Shown piece after piece: positions 25,066-34,137 of a DNA stretch of 52,384 nt; position 1 is the first letter of the stretch, and the number at the start of each line of letters is the position of its first letter. The stretch spans positions 1 to 52,384 of the forward strand of contig SKKK01000238.1 of the NCBI GenBank assembly GCA_007121535.1. Direction: 5' to 3'. This DNA comes from Planctomycetaceae bacterium (lineage in GTDB: Bacteria; Planctomycetota; Planctomycetia; Pirellulales; Pirellulaceae). The notes under the pieces were generated by a model. The model did no database searches. It was not told the DNA's origin and was given only the letters and a program-made list of their open reading frames with translations. The position numbers were made by a program, and so were the translations under genes.

Positions 25066-27508
25066 AGCGCGACATCCCATCACGGTTTCGGCTCGCGTCA
25101 GCGGCCGAGCTTCGCGTGCGGAATTCGAAAGCGGCACCTGGTCGCTGGCGTTGCTGGCCGCAATGACGTTGCTGGCCGCGCGCAGCCCCTCGTCCACTCA
25201 TCCTTGGATATTGATTGTCCAAACTGCGTTGGCTGTGGGCGGACCGCTGCTGATCGTCGCAGCCCGCCGTCGGTGGCCCGCTACGCGGTTGGCATGGGAT
25301 CGTTGGATGGGCGGGGTGGTCGCGGCGTGGTGCCTTTGGCCGTTGCTGGCAGACAGCGTCCTTCGAAGTTGGGAAATGGGCGAAGCGCGCGAGTTGAGCT
25401 TGCTGGTGGGTATGCAAAACGCGGTGTTGGCTTTGAGCGTCTATTCACATCGCCGACGATGCCAACAGGTCGCCTGTCTGTTGGGGTCTTTCTTGGTGCT
25501 GTTTGCGATCGTGATCGAGGCCGGTGTCGTGGTCGGCGTGTTGGCCGCCTTGTACGGGATCGGGTTGCTATGGTGGTTGATGGCCCGCTACTGGGAACGC
25601 ATCCAGCAGGCTCGGTCGGCCGATCAGGTCACGCGATGTCTGCCCGTGCGATGGTCGGTTCTGGGCATGACGGTGATGGTCGGGGCCACGATCGCCGCGG
25701 TTTTCGGCGCCGGCGGAGGCGCGACGTACATGCTGCGCGGTTTCATGCCCACCTCGGGAGGCGATCGCTGGTACGACCCGTTTGCTCGAGCCGGCGTAGG
25801 GGACGGCGACGCGATGGTGGCGGGCAAAGAGGACGCGATGAGCTTCGGGCCGATCGAAAGCGAGCTGTTCTTGGAATCGTGCATGCCCACGTTGTACGAC
25901 ATGTTCAACGACATGTACGGCGAGCCGATTCGCCCGGCCGTGAAGCGAGAGCTGGTGGTGACGCTGACCGATCAGAGCGTGCAGCAGACGGATCGACACA
26001 TGGCGCAGACGCAACGCGGCGGCCGTGAGTTTTCGGTGCTGCGGCGTCGATCCGACGCAGCTCGGCGAACCCTAGAGGATCGTCGTGCGGCCGCCATGTT
26101 GTACATCGTCGGTCCGGTTCCGGTGCATTTGGCGTTGGATTCGTTCAATCATTTCGATGGCGTCACGTGGACTCATGTCCCCGTCCCGGAAACCCAACCA
26201 CCGATCCGCCGGCTGACCGATTCCAAGCAGCCTTGGTTTTCGTTCCAGACGGCCGGTCTGCAATCGATCGTCCGCAGCCCGTTACGTCATGCAGCCAAAG
26301 TGATCAATCTGAAGACGAATCGCGTGCCCGCACCGCCCTACATGACCGCCGTGCACGTGGATCGCCTGGACAACGCTGATTTTTGGGGTTGGACGGAAGA
26401 CGCGATGGCTGCCATGGTGGCTCGCAGTTCCATCCCGCAATTGACCGTCCTGCACCTTCGCTCGCAGCAAGTCGATCTCCACCCGTTACGGGACCATGAC
26501 TTCTCTGCCGCGTGGCAGGTTCCCACGGGGGCCTCGCACGCGGATGCCGCAACCGGACCATTCGCCCGGGAATCGCTTTCTGCTTATTTGCAGACGCCGG
26601 ATGGCTCGGATTCCGAGACCGCGCAACTGGCTCGACAATGGACGAACGGAGTTCCTCGGGGCTGGCAGCAGGTGGAAGCGGTGGTCCAAAGGCTGCGCGA
26701 GGACTATCGTCTGGAAATCGAGCTGACGGCGGACCCCGATACCGAGAACGTCGTCCAGCAGTTCCTGAGACAGGGTGGAGGTCCGGCCTATGAATTCGCC
26801 AGCAGCGCCGCGATCATGTTGCGCCATCTGGGCTATCCTACCCGCTTGGTGGGCGGCTTCTACGCTCGCCGCGATCGATTCGACCGAGTGGCAGGACAGA
26901 CGACCGTCTTGCAAGAAGATGCTCATGTTTGGGCTCAGGTGCGCATCGACGACAACACGTGGGTGACGATCGAACCGACGCCGGGATACCGGCCGCCACG
27001 AGAATCGTTGACGTGGAGTCGATGGGCCTGGACGATCGTGCGTGGCGGATGGAACTGGGCCGCTGGCCACCCGTTCCACGTCGGTTTGATGGCCACATTA
27101 TTGGTGGCAATCTGGACGATGCGACTGTGGCTGCTGGATTCGGCGGCTTGGTTTGTCTGGCAACTGGCCGGGATAGGTCGCTTCGACCGGAAGATGCGAG
27201 CGACGGTCCGTCTGCTGGAATGGCGCAGCCGCCGGTGTGGTCGTGTCCGTCCGGCCGGAGTCACGCTTTCGCAGTGGTACGGGGAATTGGCAGAACGTCT
27301 GCCCGCCGAGACCGCGTCGACGTTGACCAGATTCTTGCGCCAGGCCGAACGCGTGCTGTACGGTCCGCCAACGGGCGGATTGATGGGAAACCATCCGCAG
27401 ATGATTCGCGAGACCTGTCAGCACGTGGCTCGTGGATTGACCGTGCGGGCGATGCGACGTGCCAACGTCCAAGCCGGGCCTGACGACCGGTTGGCTGCAC
27501 ATGGGTGA
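25043..27508 (+). CDS. Transglutaminase-like membrane protein lacking the catalytic Cys
   Basis: The 821-residue protein has five or six N-terminal transmembrane helices (residues 30-240), a large extracytoplasmic segment, a transglutaminase-like core (about 500-660), and a C-terminal helix with cytoplasmic DUF4129-like tail. In active members the core reads GxCxxFA ... DAHxW ... DPTP. Here the first motif is GGPAYEFASS, so Cys is replaced by Ala near residue 582; His is kept in EDAHVWAQV (about 627); Asp is replaced by Glu in IEPTPG (about 644). It is therefore probably a non-catalytic scaffold. It lies between DUF58 and MoxR genes, the standard neighbourhood for this class. Confidence 0.85.
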   Translation: MTTGVTTEARHPITVSARVSGRASRAEFESGTWSLALLAAMTLLAARSPSSTHPWILIVQTALAVGGPLLIVAARRRWPATRLAWDRWMGGVVAAWCLWPLLADSVLRSWEMGEARELSLLVGMQNAVLALSVYSHRRRCQQVACLLGSFLVLFAIVIEAGVVVGVLAALYGIGLLWWLMARYWERIQQARSADQVTRCLPVRWSVLGMTVMVGATIAAVFGAGGGATYMLRGFMPTSGGDRWYDPFARAGVGDGDAMVAGKEDAMSFGPIESELFLESCMPTLYDMFNDMYGEPIRPAVKRELVVTLTDQSVQQTDRHMAQTQRGGREFSVLRRRSDAARRTLEDRRAAAMLYIVGPVPVHLALDSFNHFDGVTWTHVPVPETQPPIRRLTDSKQPWFSFQTAGLQSIVRSPLRHAAKVINLKTNRVPAPPYMTAVHVDRLDNADFWGWTEDAMAAMVARSSIPQLTVLHLRSQQVDLHPLRDHDFSAAWQVPTGASHADAATGPFARESLSAYLQTPDGSDSETAQLARQWTNGVPRGWQQVEAVVQRLREDYRLEIELTADPDTENVVQQFLRQGGGPAYEFASSAAIMLRHLGYPTRLVGGFYARRDRFDRVAGQTTVLQEDAHVWAQVRIDDNTWVTIEPTPGYRPPRESLTWSRWAWTIVRGGWNWAAGHPFHVGLMATLLVAIWTMRLWLLDSAAWFVWQLAGIGRFDRKMRATVRLLEWRSRRCGRVRPAGVTLSQWYGELAERLPAETASTLTRFLRQAERVLYGPPTGGLMGNHPQMIRETCQHVARGLTVRAMRRANVQAGPDDRLAAHG

Positions 27509-27568
27509 CCGCGGTCTGCGAGTTCCCGAATGGTTCTTCAAGCGAAATGAAAGAGAGGAAAGTAGAAA

Positions 27569-28567
27569 ATGTCTGTCTTGACCGCAACCGATGCGATGCC
27601 CGGCGAAGCACGTGCACCCGTCGGAGACTCGATCTGTTCGTATCAGCCGGCGATCGACCGGCTGCGCGAGTCGTTGAACGAGACGCTGATCGGCAAATCC
27701 GAGGTCGTGGAACTGGTGTTGGCGTGTTTGCTGGCGCGCGGGCATCTGTTGTTTGATGATCTACCGGGATTGGGTAAGACGACGCTGGCCAAAGCGGTCG
27801 CCCACTCGGTCGGCGGTGCGTTCGCGCGAGTTCAATGTACACCGGACCTGTTGCCCAGCGATATCACGGGGTTCAACGTATTCAACCAGAAGACTCGCGA
27901 GTTCGAATTTCGTGAAGGCCCGGTCTTTTCCGATGTGTTGCTGGCCGACGAAATCAATCGAGCCACCCCGCGAACGCAAAGTGCACTGTTCGAAGCGATG
28001 GCGGAACGCCAGGTAACCATCGATCGGCAAACGTACCGGTTGAGCGAATCCTTTTTCGTCATCGCCACGCAGAATCCCGTGGAGAGTCACGGTGCTTATC
28101 CCCTGCCGGAAGCCCAATTGGACCGTTTCGCCATGAAACTGCGCATCGGATACCCGGATGCCGCCGACGAACTGAGGATGCTGGCAGCCAACGTGGGCGA
28201 TTGCGATCAGCCGAGCCGATCGACCCACGAATCGGTCATCGATCCGCAACAGCTTCGAGGACTCCAGCGGCACGTGTCCCAGGTATCGGTCAGTCGCGTG
28301 GTTCAGGAGTACCTGGTCGGGCTGGCCCGGGCGACTCGCTCGCATCCCGAGGTGACGTTGGGCCTGAGTCCTCGCGGCTTGCTGACCTGGCAGCGAGTGG
28401 CTCAAGCTCAATCGCATCTGCAACGTCGCGATTTCGTGATTCCGGACGACATCCAATACGTTGCTCGCCCGGTGTTGGAAGTCCGTTTGGCTGGCAATTT
28501 CGACGGCGCGATCCAAGTGGTCGACGAGATCCTGGCAGCCGTGCCCGTACCTGTCTTGGAGAGGTAG
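27569..28567 (+). CDS. MoxR-family AAA+ ATPase
   Basis: A 332-residue cytoplasmic AAA+ ATPase of the MoxR type. It has Walker A DLPGLGKTT (residues 64-72), Walker B VLLADEINRA, sensor 1 FVIATQNPVE, the arginine-finger region PLPEAQLDRFAMKL, and a C-terminal lid. MoxR ATPases cooperate with vWA/DUF58 partners, here the gene two places upstream, to remodel or insert cofactors into protein complexes. The AGAGAGGAAA upstream supports the ATG. The downstream permease begins only 3 bp after the stop, so it is co-transcribed. Confidence 0.93.
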   Translation: MSVLTATDAMPGEARAPVGDSICSYQPAIDRLRESLNETLIGKSEVVELVLACLLARGHLLFDDLPGLGKTTLAKAVAHSVGGAFARVQCTPDLLPSDITGFNVFNQKTREFEFREGPVFSDVLLADEINRATPRTQSALFEAMAERQVTIDRQTYRLSESFFVIATQNPVESHGAYPLPEAQLDRFAMKLRIGYPDAADELRMLAANVGDCDQPSRSTHESVIDPQQLRGLQRHVSQVSVSRVVQEYLVGLARATRSHPEVTLGLSPRGLLTWQRVAQAQSHLQRRDFVIPDDIQYVARPVLEVRLAGNFDGAIQVVDEILAAVPVPVLER

Positions 28568-28570
28568 GCG

Positions 28571-30109
28571 ATGATCGAAGTGCTGTGGTGGGGGTTCGTG
28601 CTGCGCTTGGTGCAAGCGTTGTTGCAGGCAGCCCCCACGATTCTGATCGGGCTGCTGATCGCAGGCATCTTTCGCCGGCTGGTCGGATACGGCGGCACGC
28701 GCCGTCTGTTTGGTCATGGTACGCGCCGAGCGTTCTTGCATGCCTGGGTGATCGGCATGCTGCTGCCCGTTTGCTCGCTGGGCGTCTTTCCCATCTTGCG
28801 GCAACTTCGTCTGGCCGGATTGTCGGGTGGTACGATCCTGGCGTTTGCATTGACCGCGCCTTTGTTCAATCCCATTTCGGTCCTGTACGGCCTGACGCTC
28901 TCCAGCCCGGTGGTGATTCTTGTCTTCTGCCTGTGTTGCCTGACGATCGTATCGACGATCGGTCTGTTGTGGGATCGTCTGTATCCCGATACGGCAGTCG
29001 GCGGATCCGAGCCCGCAGCGGCCACTTACGGCATCAAACGCATGCTGGCCGTCGCCGTGACAGCGGCGGACGATCTGGTCAGTAACTCGTCCAAGTTTCT
29101 TTGGATCGGGCTGATCGGTGCGGCCTCGTTGAGCATCCTGCTGCCGATGGGCTACTTGCAGGAGGCGGCGGAGCATGATGATCCGTGGGCGCCGTTGTTC
29201 ATGACGCTGGTCGCCGCGCCCGCCTATACGACCCCCATGGCCGCGATGGTCCAGGTGGCCTCGATGTTCGAGCACGGGAATTCCGTCGGCGCTGCGTTCG
29301 CGCTTCTCACATTGGGGGCCGGAGTCAATATCGGGTTGATCGCTTGGATGATCCGCGCTTACTCAACGCGGCGGACCGTCGTGGGGTTCAGTCTGCTGTG
29401 GGTGATGGTGCTTGTACTGGCCTACGCCGTCGACAAGCCTCTGTATCCGCACGGCGTCAATCCGCCCGGTCACACGCACGCTTTTGACGCCTACTGCTGT
29501 CCGTTCCTGCTCAACGAACCTGAGCCTTTTCGGCGTATGTGGGCGACATTGGGCGAGCATTCGGCGCCGTGGGAGACTCAGGCGCTCACCATGCTGAGCC
29601 TGCTGGCCGTCGGTGGGATTTTTCTCAGACGAACCGGTGTGATCCCACGGCTGGAGGCCTGGTTCCAACAACAGCCGAAGACCAGCTCGGGATACGACAT
29701 TGTCCTGCCGGGGCCGGTCCTGGGCGGCGTGGCCCTGGTCGGCTTGATCGGCTTCAGCGTCTTGGGCTGCTACATCTACTACCCACCGCCGAGCGAAATC
29801 TTCGAGGAAATGCGCATCATCAACACCGAAATCGTCGTTTCCGCCAACAGCCAAGACTGGGACGCGACGGCCTACTGGATTCCCATCCAGGAAGACTGGA
29901 CTCGCAAGCTGCAAGTCAGTATGCAGTTGCGAGGTCATTCCATCAGTTCGGATCAGCGTGAACAAGCGGTCCGACTTCTTGCCGCCTTGGACTCGTTGGA
30001 ACACGCCTTGGACGACTCTGCCGTCGAGGTGATTCGAGAAAAAGGTCGCTTCGTCGACCAAGCGTACCGCAGCTTGCGAGCGGCCTATCAAACCGACATC
30101 AGCCGGTGA
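28571..30109 (+). CDS. Permease of the YraQ/ArsP (DUF318) type with a soluble C-terminal extension
   Basis: A 512-residue polytopic membrane protein. The first half has the permease signature MLLPVCSLGVFPILRQL followed by TAPLFNPISVLYGL, as in the DUF318 family that includes the organoarsenical exporter ArsP. The family's usual second Cys in LPVCSCG is Leu here. About eight to ten hydrophobic helices fill residues 5-290 and 345-400. The last 110 residues are soluble and mostly helical, ending in a Glu/Arg/Leu coiled-coil-like stretch. It follows MoxR by 3 bp. The transported solute is unknown; operon membership with MoxR is unusual and may be incidental. Confidence 0.75.
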   Translation: MIEVLWWGFVLRLVQALLQAAPTILIGLLIAGIFRRLVGYGGTRRLFGHGTRRAFLHAWVIGMLLPVCSLGVFPILRQLRLAGLSGGTILAFALTAPLFNPISVLYGLTLSSPVVILVFCLCCLTIVSTIGLLWDRLYPDTAVGGSEPAAATYGIKRMLAVAVTAADDLVSNSSKFLWIGLIGAASLSILLPMGYLQEAAEHDDPWAPLFMTLVAAPAYTTPMAAMVQVASMFEHGNSVGAAFALLTLGAGVNIGLIAWMIRAYSTRRTVVGFSLLWVMVLVLAYAVDKPLYPHGVNPPGHTHAFDAYCCPFLLNEPEPFRRMWATLGEHSAPWETQALTMLSLLAVGGIFLRRTGVIPRLEAWFQQQPKTSSGYDIVLPGPVLGGVALVGLIGFSVLGCYIYYPPPSEIFEEMRIINTEIVVSANSQDWDATAYWIPIQEDWTRKLQVSMQLRGHSISSDQREQAVRLLAALDSLEHALDDSAVEVIREKGRFVDQAYRSLRAAYQTDISR

Positions 30110-30171
30110 CATCGTCAGAATCGCACCACCGCAAGTTGTTCCGGGGGTTCGAAATTTCCTGTTAAAGGGGG

Positions 30172-30198
30172 TTGCAAAGCTCGATCAGATAGTATAAT
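30172..30198 (+). promoter_or_regulatory. Possible sigma70-type promoter
   Basis: TTGCAA (30172-30177) and a perfect TATAAT (30193-30198) are separated by 15 bp, slightly short of the ideal 17. The pair lies about 90 bp before the start of the gene at 30290 and is the best promoter-like sequence I see in the window. Confidence 0.4.
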
Positions 30199-30289
30199 CG
30201 AAGCTGCGGTTATGCCGATCCAGCCGTAGATCATGTCTTGATGGCGCGGTGGTTTTGATTGGAAACTCTTCTTGCACACGGTCTATGCC

Positions 30290-30889
30290 ATGGTAAACAA
30301 ACGACAGGTTCCTGAAGTGCGGCCAGAGTTGGCGTTGGTCCAGTTCTATCGGCGAAACGGTTACATGCGCGTTCCCAACGAAGCGCTTCGCGAAGATGCG
30401 CCTCGCGAGTACAAGAAGGGATACGAGATCCGGCTGATCGCCAAGTCTCAGCGTGAGTTGACGGCGATGCGGCGAATGATCCGTCAGGTCGATTTGCGGC
30501 CGGGGAAACCGTTTCCAAAGCACAATCAATGGGTCCAACCCATTTACGGGCGCGATGCGATGGTTCTTTTCACAACTTGGCTTGATCAGTTCGCGGAAGA
30601 ACCGAATGGCAATCCGCAACGAAATCACGGGAGGCAAAAGACCGTGATCAAATTGGTGGCTGTGACCGAACCCGTATCGCGCAAAAGCACGCCGAAGAAG
30701 GCGGCAGGATCTGCATCCCGAACCGCGAAAGCGGTCGCGACGACCCCGTCCAAAAAGACGGCCAGTGTTACCAAGTCGAAGAAGACAGGCCGCACGAGCG
30801 GCGCCACGAAAGCCGCCGCGATCACCAAGCGAAAAACGCGGTCCAACTCGGCAACCGGTACCACTCGCGTCGGTCGCAGAGTAGGCTGA
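30290..30889 (+). CDS. Protein of unknown function with a histone-H1-like basic tail
   Basis: A 199-residue basic protein. Residues 1-120 form an ordered-looking domain (ALVQFYRRNGYMRVPNEAL, GYEIRLIAKSQRELTAMRRMI) that I do not recognise. Residues 125-199 are almost only Lys, Ala, Thr, Ser and Arg, with repeated TPKKAAGSASRTAKAVATT- and SKKTG-like units, as in bacterial histone-H1-like or HctB-type nucleoid proteins. The tail suggests nucleic-acid binding in the cytoplasm. The start is the only in-frame ATG near a promoter-like sequence; no good ribosome site is seen. It is monocistronic. A repeat element follows 38 bp downstream. Confidence 0.6.
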   Translation: MVNKRQVPEVRPELALVQFYRRNGYMRVPNEALREDAPREYKKGYEIRLIAKSQRELTAMRRMIRQVDLRPGKPFPKHNQWVQPIYGRDAMVLFTTWLDQFAEEPNGNPQRNHGRQKTVIKLVAVTEPVSRKSTPKKAAGSASRTAKAVATTPSKKTASVTKSKKTGRTSGATKAAAITKRKTRSNSATGTTRVGRRVG

Positions 30890-30927
30890 ATCCAGCGTCG
30901 CACGCTTCAGGAACGGTGGCCAGCGAA

Positions 30928-31100
30928 TAAGCACCCGGCCAGGAGTTTCTCGTCATTTTGGGGCAGCTTGGGATACAGGATGCAACGGGGTCGGGAGTCG
31001 TTTTCGGCCAACGACCTACCACGTGGGAAGCGGGGCACCCGAAAACGACTCCCGACCTCTTTCGCCCGATTCCACCAAGCAATATCTGGCCGGGTGCTTA
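30928..31100. repeat. Full-length composite palindromic repeat (TAAGCACCCGGCC ends)
   Basis: This 173-bp element has perfect 13-bp terminal inverted repeats (TAAGCACCCGGCC and GGCCGGGTGCTTA). Inside is a second hairpin at 30987-31057 with arms GGTCGGGAGTCGTTTTCGG and CCGAAAACGACTCCCGACC, then the tag GATTCCACCAAGCAATATCT. It has no coding content and lies between the histone-like gene and phoH. Related copies: 12587-12742 (diverged), 17031-17103 (inner hairpin only), 38617-38665 (ends only). After it, 31101-31397 holds no gene. Confidence 0.85.
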
Positions 31101-31397
31101 CCACGCAAGCGGGACCCAAGCTGGACGCGATTGGCAAAAGAAAGTACGGGTCCCGCTCAGCGATCGGAACCCACAGCGGCACCGTGCAAGCCCACCTGGA
31201 ATAACAGGTTTTCGAGTTCCGACATGGCACAACGAAGCTCGTGGCCGTATGCTATGATATCGTGGATATGCTTAATTCGGTTGAATCGGCTCGCTTGGCC
31301 CCTTGACGTTTGGGTCGCAGAGGATTTCAGTAACGGGTTTGGGAATGCATCCGATCCTACTTTCACATGGGCGACTTGCGGGTCGCCGTTGCCTTTG

Positions 31398-32360
31398 ATG
31401 GTCGAAGCAATCATCTCGTTACCCGAACCGCAATTGGCGTTGTCCTTGTTGGGGATTCGGGATCAGCATCTCAGGACGATCCGGCAGGCGTTGGGAGTCA
31501 CGGTGACGCATGGCGATGGTCGCATCCGCGTCTCGGGCCCCCAGGAAGCGGTGGAACGAGCGACGGCGGTGCTCGAACAGTTGAAGAGTCGGGCAGAGCG
31601 AGTCGGGGGACTGACCGAAGGCGATGTTCAGGGGGTATTGGCGGCCGTCACGGGCAATGGGCGGGACGCTCCGCCGATCGATATTATTTCGTCCGGCCGC
31701 ATGATTCGGCCCCGCACGCCCGGCCAAGCACGCTATATCGACTCGATTCGCGAGAACGATTTGGTGTTTGCGATCGGCCCCGCAGGCAGCGGAAAGACGT
31801 ATTTGGCCGTCGCGTTGGCGGTCGAGGCGCTCAAACGCCACCAGGTCCGAAAGATTGTTCTAGTTCGTCCGGCTGTCGAGGCTGGAGAAAGTTTGGGGTT
31901 CTTGCCGGGCGATCTCCAAGCGAAAATCAATCCCTACTTGCGGCCATTGCTGGACGCGTTGCGCGAAATGGTCGATTATGATCAGATCAAACGTTACATG
32001 GAGATGGATGTCGTCGAGGTGCTACCGTTGGCCTACATGCGTGGTCGGACCCTGAATGAATCGTTCATCATCTTGGATGAAGCCCAGAATACCACCGTCT
32101 CGCAAATGAAGATGTTCTTGACTCGCATGGGAGAGGGATCGAAAATTGTTGCTTCGGGCGACATCACGCAAACAGATTTGCCGCCGCATTCCAGCAGCGG
32201 GCTGCAGGATGCCTTGCGGCGTCTGCGGCACATTCAGGGCGTGGATGTCATCCGCTTGACCAAAGCGGACATTGTGCGGCATCGGTTGGTACAGGACATC
32301 GTGCATGCCTACGATCGAGAATCCAAGTCCAAGAGGAGCACAGACGAGAAGCGCGGGTAA
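31398..32360 (+). CDS. phoH: PhoH-family ATPase
   Basis: The 320-residue cytoplasmic protein is a PhoH-type P-loop ATPase, thought to act in RNA metabolism. The N-terminal KH-like segment (LSLLGIRDQHLRTIRQALGVTV) is followed by Walker A AIGPAGSGKTYLAV, the family motif VRPAVEAGESLGFLPGD, Walker B FIILDEAQNTT and the sensor region IVASGDITQTDLP. The ATG at 31398 gives the standard family length. The stop overlaps the next start (TAATG). Together with the next four genes this is the conserved order phoH - 7TM-HD - ybeY - corC - recO. Confidence 0.93.
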   Translation: MVEAIISLPEPQLALSLLGIRDQHLRTIRQALGVTVTHGDGRIRVSGPQEAVERATAVLEQLKSRAERVGGLTEGDVQGVLAAVTGNGRDAPPIDIISSGRMIRPRTPGQARYIDSIRENDLVFAIGPAGSGKTYLAVALAVEALKRHQVRKIVLVRPAVEAGESLGFLPGDLQAKINPYLRPLLDALREMVDYDQIKRYMEMDVVEVLPLAYMRGRTLNESFIILDEAQNTTVSQMKMFLTRMGEGSKIVASGDITQTDLPPHSSSGLQDALRRLRHIQGVDVIRLTKADIVRHRLVQDIVHAYDRESKSKRSTDEKRG

Positions 32361-34120
32361 TGCCGCTCTTCGAACGAACCATCATGTCATCTGGTAACTC
32401 TGCCAAGACGCGTTCCGATCGTGCTGCTTCCCTGAAACTTCGACCCGGTGCGTTCGCCCGGGTGTGGCGGCTGTTCCACAGCCGGCAGTTCTGGGTGCAT
32501 GCCGGGCTGTGCGCGTGGATGATCGCTCTGCTGCTGGTGGTCACGGGCGCCGGAAGTCCGCCTTTCGCTTATCGAAGCGGCTACATCCCCGAGCACGACT
32601 TGCTGGCGCGTACTTCGTTCCAGGTGGCGACGGCGCCCGACCAGAGTCATCAGTTCCGAGAAGGGAGTGTGCTGGCACGGCGTGGCCGTCCACTGTCGAC
32701 CAGCGACGTCCAAAAGCTGTTCGCCGAGCATGCGGCCCTGAACGCTCAACAAGGGTGGGACCAGTTGCTGGCTCGCGTCATGGCGTCGATGGGAATCTAC
32801 GTGCTGCTGACGGTGATCTGTGGTTGGTATCTGCACATCCACCACCGTTCGATTCTGGAACACACGGGCCGATTGGCGGTGTTGGGCGCCGGCGTGGTCC
32901 TGATGGTTCTGTTGTCGCGAGTCGGTTCGTCGGATGCTTGGCGCGCCGAGAGCGTTCCCTTGATTTTGCTGGGCATGACGCTGGCCATCGTTTTCGACCG
33001 TCCGCTGGCGCTGCTGTTGGCGGTCGCGGTCACTCTGGTCGTATCCTTGTCGTTGGGTTTCAGTCTGCCCAAGCACCTGTTGTTGGCCTCGTCGGTCGCG
33101 GTCCCCACGCTGATGGTCACGCGGATCCGCAGCCGCACGCGTCTGATCCACGTCGGGGTCGTCAGTGGCGGGATCGTGCTGGTCGTGACGCTGTGCATCA
33201 GCGGGATGGCGGGTCAATCGTTCGGGCTGTCGCATTGGACGCACGTTTCCCCCATCGACGAAGGCGATCTCTTGACGCGTTGGTCCTTCGCCCAGCAAGT
33301 GATGTACGGCGCCGCCTGGTACGGCGTCTGCGTCGTGCTGGCTGGCTTTTTGATGTCGGGTTTGCTACCGTACCTGGAACGAGCGTTCGACTTTCAGACG
33401 GACATCCGTTTGTTGGAACTGGGCGACGCGGCTCATCCCGTGCTTCGCCAACTGGCTCAGCGAGCCCCGGGGACGTACAACCACAGCATCAACGTGGCTT
33501 CGCTTGCGGAAGCTGCGGCGGAATCGATCAATGCGGATGGTTTGCTGGTCCGGGTGGCTTCCTACTTTCACGACATCGGCAAGATGTTCAAGCCGGAGTA
33601 CTTTATCGAAAACCAGTCGACGGCCGGGAATCAGCACGATTCGCTGGTGCCGGCGATGAGCACCTTGGTGATCGTTGCCCACGTCAAGGACGGCGCCAAC
33701 CTGGCGCGCCAGCACCGCTTGCCCCGATCGATCATCGATCTGCTGGAACAACATCACGGGACGACGCTGGTCGAGTACTTTTTCCGCCAGGCAACCTTGC
33801 AGCACGAGAAGGCACCGGATAGCAGGCGGCCGGACGAGACGAACTTCCGTTATCCGGGTCCCAAACCTCAGACGCGCGAGGCGGCGGTGTTGATGATGGC
33901 CGATGCGGTGGAAAGCGCTTGCCGAACGCTGACCGACCCCACACCGTCTCGCATCGAAAGCCTGGTCGGCGAGATCGGCTGGAAACGCCTGCTGGACGGG
34001 CAATTCGCAGAATGTAACCTGACGCTTCAAGAGTTGAATACGATCCAGGAGACTTTGGTCAAGTCGTTGACGGCGGTCTATCATGGGCGCATCAAGTATC
34101 CCAGCCAACAGACCGCTTGA
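32360..34120 (+). CDS. 7TM-HD membrane phosphohydrolase (PgpH-like)
   Basis: A 586-residue protein with a periplasmic 7TMR-HDED-type N-terminal segment after the first helix (WVHAGLCAWMIALLLVVTGAG), six or seven further transmembrane helices between residues 140 and 340, and a cytoplasmic HD domain. The metal motif is visible as YNHSINVASLAEAAA ... SYFHDIGKMFKPEYFIENQ (H...HD), with a later Asp in MMADAVESA. PgpH-type enzymes hydrolyse cyclic di-AMP. Its start overlaps the phoH stop, and ybeY follows within 20 bp, the order conserved in many bacteria. Confidence 0.9.
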   Translation: MPLFERTIMSSGNSAKTRSDRAASLKLRPGAFARVWRLFHSRQFWVHAGLCAWMIALLLVVTGAGSPPFAYRSGYIPEHDLLARTSFQVATAPDQSHQFREGSVLARRGRPLSTSDVQKLFAEHAALNAQQGWDQLLARVMASMGIYVLLTVICGWYLHIHHRSILEHTGRLAVLGAGVVLMVLLSRVGSSDAWRAESVPLILLGMTLAIVFDRPLALLLAVAVTLVVSLSLGFSLPKHLLLASSVAVPTLMVTRIRSRTRLIHVGVVSGGIVLVVTLCISGMAGQSFGLSHWTHVSPIDEGDLLTRWSFAQQVMYGAAWYGVCVVLAGFLMSGLLPYLERAFDFQTDIRLLELGDAAHPVLRQLAQRAPGTYNHSINVASLAEAAAESINADGLLVRVASYFHDIGKMFKPEYFIENQSTAGNQHDSLVPAMSTLVIVAHVKDGANLARQHRLPRSIIDLLEQHHGTTLVEYFFRQATLQHEKAPDSRRPDETNFRYPGPKPQTREAAVLMMADAVESACRTLTDPTPSRIESLVGEIGWKRLLDGQFAECNLTLQELNTIQETLVKSLTAVYHGRIKYPSQQTA

Positions 34121-34137
34121 TCTCACGGTTCCCCCGC

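Noticed and set aside
30928-31100. TAA as a target duplication of the composite repeat
   Set aside because: In this family the ends read TAA...TTA, a part of the inverted repeat, and not TAA...TAA as for the MITE at 1158 and 1745, so no direct duplication is shown.
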